A DNA stretch of 38,951 nt from Thermodesulfobacteriaceae bacterium (GTDB taxonomy: Bacteria; Desulfobacterota; Thermodesulfobacteria; Thermodesulfobacteriales; Thermodesulfobacteriaceae). Where the stretch lies: the NCBI GenBank assembly GCA_025062245.1, contig JANXAD010000015.1, forward strand, positions 1-38,951. The letters are read 5' to 3'. The notes under the pieces were generated by a model. The model ran no database searches. It was not told the origin of the DNA and saw nothing but the letters and a program-made list of their open reading frames with translations. Positions 34,064 through 38,951 of the stretch are shown here, piece by piece. Numbering within the stretch: position 1 is the stretch's first letter; every line of letters starts with the position of its first letter. The translations under genes were made by a program, and so were the position numbers.

Positions 34064-35303
34064 TCAATTCTTTCTTAGTTTTTTCTAAGATTTTATGAAC
34101 CTCATCTAAGGGGAATTTAATAATTTCTGCAACCTTTTCAGGAGGGGTTTCTATTAAGGTTTTTAAATCCTTAATATTAGCTTCGTAAAGATAACCTGCA
34201 ATTTCGTCGGAAAGCCCTGTAATTTTGATAAGTTTTAAAAATTCAGGTTCCTGTCTTCTTAAAAATTGTGTTTCACTTAATATGTCAATTCTCCAACCCA
34301 CAAGTTTGGAAGCCAGTCTTACATTTTCTCCCTTTTTACCTATAGCTAAGGATAGCTGATCATCAGGAACTATAACTTCCAAGGTTCTGTGAGCCTCATC
34401 CACAATCACCTTACTACATTCCGCAGGTGAAAGGGCATTATATACAAACTTGGCAGGATCTGGGTCCCAGGGCACTACATCTATCTTTTCTCCTTTTAAT
34501 TCTTCTAAAATTACCCTAATTCTTGCTCCTCTTACTCCTACACAGGCTCCTACAGGATCTATGTTAGGATTAGTAGAGTAAACAGCTATTTTAGTTCTGG
34601 AACCCGGTTCTCTAGCTAAGTTTACAATTTTTACTATCCCTTCTTGAATCTCCGGAACTTCCTTTTCAAAAAGCTTTCTAACAAAAGCTGGATGAGAACG
34701 GGAAACCAAAATTTGAGGTTCCTTCTGGCGATAAACCTCTATAATTAGAGCTTTAATTCTATCACCTCTTCTGTAAGTTTCAGTAGGGATAGCCTCCTCT
34801 TCCGGTAAGAGAGCCTCTGCCTTTCCTAAGGATAAAATAATATCTCTTTTATTGAAGCGATGAACATATCCACTTACAATTTCTCCTAATTTGTTTTTGA
34901 ATTCTTCATAAATAATTTGTTTTTCCGCTAATCTTAGCCTTTGAGAAAAGAGTTGTTTTACTATTTGAGCTGCAATTCTTCCTAAGTCAGCTAATTCAAT
35001 TTTTTCACCAAGAATATCTCCAATTCCTACTTCCGGAGCTAACTTTTTAGCCTCTTCTAAAGAAATTTCACTTTCTATATTCTTAACTTGATCTACAACT
35101 TCCTTTAATTTATAAATTTCTATTTCTCCACTTTCTTCATCATATTTAACTTCTATCTTAGTTTTAGCTCCCAGTTTCTTTTTAGCTGCAGTTTTGATAC
35201 CATCTAACAAAGCTTCTACTACTATTTCCTTAGAAAGACCTTTTTCTTTACTCAAAGATTCAACGATTTTCTTAAGTTCCCTTTGCATCTTCAAAGACTC
35301 CAA
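34056..35303 (-). CDS. nusA: Transcription elongation/antitermination factor NusA
   Basis: A 415-residue NusA with the N-terminal RNA-polymerase binding domain, S1 (GEIVSGYVHRFNKRDIILSLGKAEALLP), KH1 (GACVGVRGARIRVILEEL) and KH2 (LAIGKKGENVRLAS). A short helical C-terminus follows. It regulates pausing and antitermination. It lies in the tRNA-Gly-rimP-nusA-ylxR run, 3 bases after rimP. An open frame on the other strand at 35194-35499 is a shadow. Confidence 0.95.
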   Translation of the reverse strand: MESLKMQRELKKIVESLSKEKGLSKEIVVEALLDGIKTAAKKKLGAKTKIEVKYDEESGEIEIYKLKEVVDQVKNIESEISLEEAKKLAPEVGIGDILGEKIELADLGRIAAQIVKQLFSQRLRLAEKQIIYEEFKNKLGEIVSGYVHRFNKRDIILSLGKAEALLPEEEAIPTETYRRGDRIKALIIEVYRQKEPQILVSRSHPAFVRKLFEKEVPEIQEGIVKIVNLAREPGSRTKIAVYSTNPNIDPVGACVGVRGARIRVILEELKGEKIDVVPWDPDPAKFVYNALSPAECSKVIVDEAHRTLEVIVPDDQLSLAIGKKGENVRLASKLVGWRIDILSETQFLRRQEPEFLKLIKITGLSDEIAGYLYEANIKDLKTLIETPPEKVAEIIKFPLDEVHKILEKTKKELSA

Positions 35304-35306
35304 AAA

Positions 35307-35780
35307 TTATTTAAAACTAATTTCAGGTTTTAAATTTGCCTTTTTAATGTTTTCTAGGGGAATTTCTAAATCTTTTTCTTCTACTCCTATTTTGATTAGA
35401 TTTCCTTCAACTCCTAATAGGATACCGGTAAAGTTTTTTCTTCCTGAAACAGGATTTTTCAAAGTAACTTTTATTCTTTCTCCTTTAAATCTTTCGTAAT
35501 CTTCCTTTTTAAGGAGAGGTCTTTCAATCCCTGGAGAAGAAACTTCCAGATGATAGGAATGGGGAATTAAATTTTCTCTATCTAAGATTTTCCCTACCAT
35601 TTCACTTATTTTAGTACAATCTCCAAGAGTTACCCCTCCTGGTTTATCAATAAAAAGTCTTAAAACCCACCCGATTCTTTCTCTTCTCCATTCTAAATCT
35701 ACTAATTCCATATTTTTTTTAAGCACCAGGGGTTCTATTAGATCTTTTAATTTTTCTTTGAGATTTTCTTTGGTAGTCAT
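35307..35780 (-). CDS. rimP: Ribosome maturation factor RimP
   Basis: A 157-residue RimP, needed for 30S subunit maturation. Signatures are ELVDLEWRRERIGWVLRLFIDKPGG, LEVSSPGIERPL and the C-terminal SH3-like domain (GVEGNLIKIGVEEKDLEIPLENIKKANL). The ATG is 13 bases after the end of tRNA-Gly and no Shine-Dalgarno sequence is visible in the leader. Confidence 0.93.
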   Translation of the reverse strand: MTTKENLKEKLKDLIEPLVLKKNMELVDLEWRRERIGWVLRLFIDKPGGVTLGDCTKISEMVGKILDRENLIPHSYHLEVSSPGIERPLLKKEDYERFKGERIKVTLKNPVSGRKNFTGILLGVEGNLIKIGVEEKDLEIPLENIKKANLKPEISFK

Positions 35781-35793
35781 AAAAAAATAAAAG

Positions 35794-35865
35794 AGCGGGC
35801 AACGGGATTCGAACCCGCGACCCCCAGCTTGGGAAGCTGGTGCTCTACCCCTGAGCTATGCCCGC
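35794..35865 (-). tRNA. tRNA-Gly (anticodon CCC)
   Basis: A 72-nt cloverleaf. Acceptor GCGGGCA pairs with TGCCCGC, discriminator U. The anticodon arm is CCAGC-TTCCCAA-GCTGG, reading CCC at 34-36. The T arm is GCGGGTTCGAATCCCGT. CCA is not encoded. In Escherichia coli the equivalent operon begins with metY; here it begins with tRNA-Gly. Confidence 0.95.
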
Positions 35866-35884
35866 TTTATAAAACTTAAATAAA

Positions 35885-35912
35885 ATTATAACTTATTCTA
35901 AAAAAATGACAA
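35885..35912 (-). promoter_or_regulatory. Promoter of the tRNA-Gly/rimP/nusA/ylxR unit
   Basis: Minus-strand TTGTCA (35907-35912) and TATAAT (35885-35890) are spaced by 16 bases; the predicted start is about 12 bases before tRNA-Gly. The -35 element lies inside the last codons of ldcA. Confidence 0.65.
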
Positions 35913-36770
35913 GGGAATACCTTCTTGATGAAGTTCAGCTGAGGAATTTTTAACCCTTAAGTAAGTCCTTTTACCTATTATTAAAGGATAATTATTCTTA
36001 ATGTGTCCAAAGGGAAAATTATATCCAATGGGAAGATTTTCAGGTAAAAACTCTTTTATTTGTTCTAAAAACTCAAGAGGGTCAACCTTTCCTAAGGAAC
36101 CTAAAATAAGCCCTTTAAAATGGTCTTTTTTAAGAGTAAAAAGTATTTGTAAAAAGGATCTTTCTAACCTATAAAGGGGCTCCTTAACATCCTCTATAAA
36201 AAGAAGAAAGGGTTCTTCCAGAGAAAAATAAGGAGTTCCACATAAACTTGCCAAAGTGGTTAAATTTCCTCCTATTAAAATCCCTTCTCCCTCACCCTCA
36301 ATAAAGGCCTTTCCTTTAAGGAAATTACCCTTACCTCTAAATACAACTTCTTGAAGTAGCTCTAAATTTTTTTTACTTAAATTAGGTAAATTTAACACCA
36401 TAGGAGCATGAAAACCTAACTTTTTAAATTTTTTATAGAAGTAAAGATGTAAAATAGTAATATCACTAAATCCTATTAAAAAAGGCAAAAAGGAAAACCT
36501 CTTAGTAGAACTGTTAAAAAGTTCTTCTAAATAGGGAAGAAGTTTTATAGCTCCAAATCCACCTCGAGTAGCCCAAATATGAGAAAATTCTCCGGTGCTT
36601 AAAATTTCAAAAAGTAAAAAAGCCCTAAAAGAAGGTGGTTCTGAAGAAAAGTCTACGAAAGATTTGTAAGATAATCCATAAGATTTTAATATTTTGAGAG
36701 CCCTTTCAAAAATAGATGGAGAGGGAGGACTTGAAGGAGAAAAAAGAGCAATTTTTATCTTTTTTTCCAT
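35898..36770 (-). CDS. ldcA: LD-carboxypeptidase, S66 family
   Basis: Peptidoglycan recycling enzyme that removes the terminal D-alanine from muramoyl tetrapeptides. The 290-residue protein has WATRGGFGAIKLLPYL, the nucleophile S102 in IGFSDITIL, FIEDVKEPLYRLER with the catalytic glutamate, and GHIKNNYP with the histidine, giving the S66 Ser-Glu-His set. It overlaps coaX by 16 bases. The promoter of the next unit overlaps its 3' end. Confidence 0.9.
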   Translation of the reverse strand: MEKKIKIALFSPSSPPSPSIFERALKILKSYGLSYKSFVDFSSEPPSFRAFLLFEILSTGEFSHIWATRGGFGAIKLLPYLEELFNSSTKRFSFLPFLIGFSDITILHLYFYKKFKKLGFHAPMVLNLPNLSKKNLELLQEVVFRGKGNFLKGKAFIEGEGEGILIGGNLTTLASLCGTPYFSLEEPFLLFIEDVKEPLYRLERSFLQILFTLKKDHFKGLILGSLGKVDPLEFLEQIKEFLPENLPIGYNFPFGHIKNNYPLIIGKRTYLRVKNSSAELHQEGIPLSFF

Positions 36771-37519
36771 AAAAAGTAAAGTCCTTCTAAAATAAGATAG
36801 GGTTCTACTTTTTCAATTTTTTGGGATAAAGGTGCTATTAAGTAAGCCAACCCTCCAGTAGCAATAACCTTGGGAGTGGTCTTCATTTCTTCCTCAAGTC
36901 TTTTAATAAGAAAATCTGTTAGACCAGTAAAACCCAAGATTAATCCACTCTTTAAAGCTGAAATAGTGTCCTTTCCAATGGCCTTTGAAGGAGGTTTAGA
37001 TAAATCTATCTTAGGAAGTTTAGCAGTTTTCTTAAATAAAGCTTCAACGGCAATATAAATTCCAGGAGCAATAGCTCCCCCTAAATAAACCCCCTTTTCA
37101 GACACACAATCGAAAGTAATAGCTGTTCCAAAGTCCACTATAATTAAAGAAGTTTTATATTTTTCCCATCCAGCTAAGGCATTTACTAATCTATCTGCCC
37201 CTGCTTCAGTAGGATATAATAACTCAGTAGGTATACTTACCGTAGTGCTATCAGCTACTAATACCTCTTTTCCTAACCACCTTTGGCCCAACTCCTCCCA
37301 GTATTTTAGTAAAGGAGGAACTACACAAGAAATGGCAATTCCCTCAAGATTTTTAAGTTTAAGTTCAAAAAGTTCTAAAAAATTTTTAAGTAAAACCAGA
37401 AGTTCTTCAGAAGAAGCAGGAATTTGGGTTTTAAATCTAAAAAGAGCTTTAAGAATACCATCTCTTTCAAATACTCCACAAACTGTAGAAGTATTTCCAA
37501 TATCAACAGTTAGTAACAT
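36755..37519 (-). CDS. coaX: Type III pantothenate kinase
   Basis: First step of coenzyme A synthesis. The 254-residue protein begins with VDIGNTSTVCGVF (D6, phosphate-1 loop), has TEAGADRLVNALAGWEKY, IVDFGTAITFD and IATGGLAYLIAPL, all typical of CoaX. It overlaps prmA by 17 bases and ldcA by 16 bases. Confidence 0.94.
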   Translation of the reverse strand: MLLTVDIGNTSTVCGVFERDGILKALFRFKTQIPASSEELLVLLKNFLELFELKLKNLEGIAISCVVPPLLKYWEELGQRWLGKEVLVADSTTVSIPTELLYPTEAGADRLVNALAGWEKYKTSLIIVDFGTAITFDCVSEKGVYLGGAIAPGIYIAVEALFKKTAKLPKIDLSKPPSKAIGKDTISALKSGLILGFTGLTDFLIKRLEEEMKTTPKVIATGGLAYLIAPLSQKIEKVEPYLILEGLYFLWKKR

Positions 37520-38315
37520 TTTTTATCAACCAACAAACCCAACTATTCCTTTCTTTTCTCCAAAGAATCTCACAGCTAAAAGGGGTTAAAGCTTGTTTAA
37601 GTTCCTCTTCCATAGTAATTACAAAACCAGAAACTAAATAATACTTAGAGGTCCAAAAAGAAGGAAGTCCAAAAAGGTCTATTAGGAGTCCTTTGTAGAG
37701 ATTAGCTAAAACTAAATCCACCTTTAAAGGAAGTAGTCTTTTAATATCACTTTCTATAATTTCTGCGGAAAGGCCATTTAAAGAAAGATTATGTTTAGTT
37801 ACCTTAATACAAAGAGGATTTATATCTACAGCAGTAACTTTACTTCCCAATTTACTCCAAAGAAGGGTAAGTATTCCAGAACCACATCCAATATCTAATA
37901 CCCTTTGAGGGAGACCAAAGGTTTGAAAAAACTCCCAACTACTTTCTAACATGAGAGAAGTAGTAGGATGGGTACCTTCTCCAAAGACTACACTGGGGTC
38001 AAAGACAATATCCCATTTTCCTTCATACCACACAGGAGCAACTTTGAAAGGACCCACTTCAAAAGGCTTGGGCATTCTTTTTTCATTCCACTCTGAATAT
38101 TTAACCCTTTGTTTAAGATCCAGTTCTAAATGGTACTTTGTAATAAGCTCTTTGACTAAATCATCCTTCTCTTTATGAAAAAATAAGACTCCAATTCCAT
38201 CTTCTTCCCAATAACCAATTAGGTCTTCTTCTTCTAAATCTCTCAAAGCTTTATGGGAATTTTTAAATCCATAAATATAGAGATCTTCGTATCTTTTATA
38301 AGGTCCTTTAAGCAT
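37503..38315 (-). CDS. prmA: Ribosomal protein L11 methyltransferase PrmA
   Basis: A 270-residue class I methyltransferase. VLDIGCGSGILTLLWSKLG is the SAM site, with VTAVDINPLCI next and LVLANLYKGLL as the NxxY-type catalytic block. The N-terminal region (PYKRYEDLYIYGF) is shorter than in Escherichia coli PrmA but within the range of thermophile forms. It heads the prmA-coaX-ldcA run. A weak TTGTGA-16-TAAAAT promoter at about 38329-38361 may drive it. Confidence 0.87.
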   Translation of the reverse strand: MLKGPYKRYEDLYIYGFKNSHKALRDLEEEDLIGYWEEDGIGVLFFHKEKDDLVKELITKYHLELDLKQRVKYSEWNEKRMPKPFEVGPFKVAPVWYEGKWDIVFDPSVVFGEGTHPTTSLMLESSWEFFQTFGLPQRVLDIGCGSGILTLLWSKLGSKVTAVDINPLCIKVTKHNLSLNGLSAEIIESDIKRLLPLKVDLVLANLYKGLLIDLFGLPSFWTSKYYLVSGFVITMEEELKQALTPFSCEILWRKERNSWVCWLIKNVTNC

Positions 38316-38951
38316 TTCTCTGTTTTTCCATTTTAATTTTTTTTCTTAAAATCACAAGATTTAAAATTTTTAAAAAGCCCTTTGAAAATTTCGGCTTAAA
38401 TTCAACTTTCTAAGCCTCTCTCTTGCCTATATTCTATCTCTCCCCCAATTTAATCCCTGCACACCATCATCTCCTCAAGCCCCTTAATCCTTCTCCTTAT
38501 ATGCCAATGAATCATAAGAAAGTTTTACCTAAAGCTCTTACCTATTTTTCCTTACCCCCTTACCGCTCTCAGTGATTGACAAAATCTACCTATAGTTGAA
38601 GGATCTTATACCTCCTTTCCTTCACCAAGCCCTAAATCTTTAAGATACCCCCCTTGTTTTTTGTATTTTTATTTTAAAAATTTTTTTAAATTATTAAATT
38701 TCACAGGGGTCTTTCTAAAAGTTTAAATTTTGATAGTTCTTTGAAAGTTGAATAGGAGGTTTGAGGGCAGGGGTCCCCTTAGGTAAAAAATGGCTTTCTA
38801 TCTAAGACCCTTGACTTTTACATAAGTTCCGTAATGCCTCATTTAAAATTCTAAAGGAAATCTCTTTCATGGCTTCATTTAATTTTCTAAAGATAATTAT
38901 CCCTATAAACACATCCGTTAACCCTTTATAGTCAACTTATTTTCTCTAATC
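38316..38951. other. Intergenic end of window, no intact gene
   Basis: About 630 bases without a usable open frame. On the minus strand 38460-38610, pieces such as RRRIKGLEEMM and FVNHYER-like segments can be read in changing frames, reminiscent of decayed mobile DNA, but too weak to call. The last 250 bases are AT-rich with no recognisable RNA or promoter. The next gene lies beyond the edge. Confidence 0.45.

Noticed and set aside
35194-35499. 101-codon open frame on the plus strand over nusA/rimP
   Set aside because: It lies antisense to two certain genes, has no ribosome binding site and resembles no protein.
38455-38530. Possible transposase N-terminal remnant on the minus strand
   Set aside because: Only short, frame-changing stretches; too little to separate from chance.

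Overview
The window is a 39 kb stretch of a low-GC (AT-rich), gene-dense bacterial chromosome. It is a Gram-negative (diderm, LPS-bearing) anaerobe: LptD, the heptose epimerase HldD and apolipoprotein N-acyltransferase Lnt are present, together with hybrid cluster protein Hcp and a thiosulfate-type YeeE/YedE transporter. Lysine- and glutamate-rich proteins, very short intergenic gaps and many gene overlaps suggest a thermophile. A member of the Thermodesulfobacteria (Thermodesulfobacterium/Caldimicrobium-like) would fit, but that is inference from gene content, not a database match.

Layout. 1-259: frameshifted tail of an IS481-type transposase. 332-5495 (+): a promoter-led run of a GalT-like uridylyltransferase, a Trm112-like zinc protein, a DUF4416 protein, MoaA, RicT/PSP1 and MetG, met head-on by a HIT protein. 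5890-7111: transposase remnants around a heptad-repeat coiled-coil gene. 7370-8503 (+): a membrane-anchored metallophosphoesterase. 8500-13898 (-): a same-strand array of YeeE/YedE transporter, nicotinamidase, nicotinate phosphoribosyltransferase, an encapsulin-type ferritin and LptD. 14075-16006 (+): cupin and Hcp behind a perfect FNR/CRP-type palindrome. 16062-16893 (-): a HepT/MntA toxin-antitoxin pair. 16953-19294 (+): a winged-helix protein directly upstream of LigA. 19303-20852 (-): TrpS and a protein of unknown function. 21274-22828 (+): a DUF318 permease with a small CxxC thioredoxin, facing Fur. 22832-24493 (-): tRNA-Lys, tRNA-Glu, QueC, a YkgJ-type cysteine cluster protein and Fur. 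24831-26739 (+): a VKOR-thioredoxin fusion overlapping a MetE-like protein. 26933-27463 (-): a decayed PD-(D/E)XK/coiled-coil gene. 27733-28833 (+): a MidA-type methyltransferase. 28819-32164 (-): HldD, CorC and Lnt. 32244-33899 (+): RecN. 33734-35865 (-): tRNA-Gly, RimP, NusA and YlxR. 35898-38315 (-): PrmA, CoaX and LD-carboxypeptidase. The last 630 bases hold no intact gene.

How the genes work together. Most of the window is housekeeping: translation (MetG, TrpS, PrmA, RimP, NusA, YlxR, tRNAs), DNA repair (LigA, RecN), envelope assembly (LptD, HldD, Lnt, CorC, LdcA), cofactors (MoaA, CoaX, PncA/PncB, QueC). The accessory or regulated parts are the nitrosative-stress unit (cupin-Hcp), the toxin-antitoxin pair, the permease/thioredoxin/Fur group and the decayed mobile DNA.

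I did not find a multi-gene system that is clearly new. The most informative oddities are: lptD has its signal peptide only if translation starts at a non-standard codon (ATT) inside the upstream gene; an encapsulin-type ferritin has no encapsulin nearby and no visible targeting tail; two protein operons begin 11-13 nt after a tRNA with no visible ribosome binding site; and a small MetE-like protein may lack one zinc ligand.
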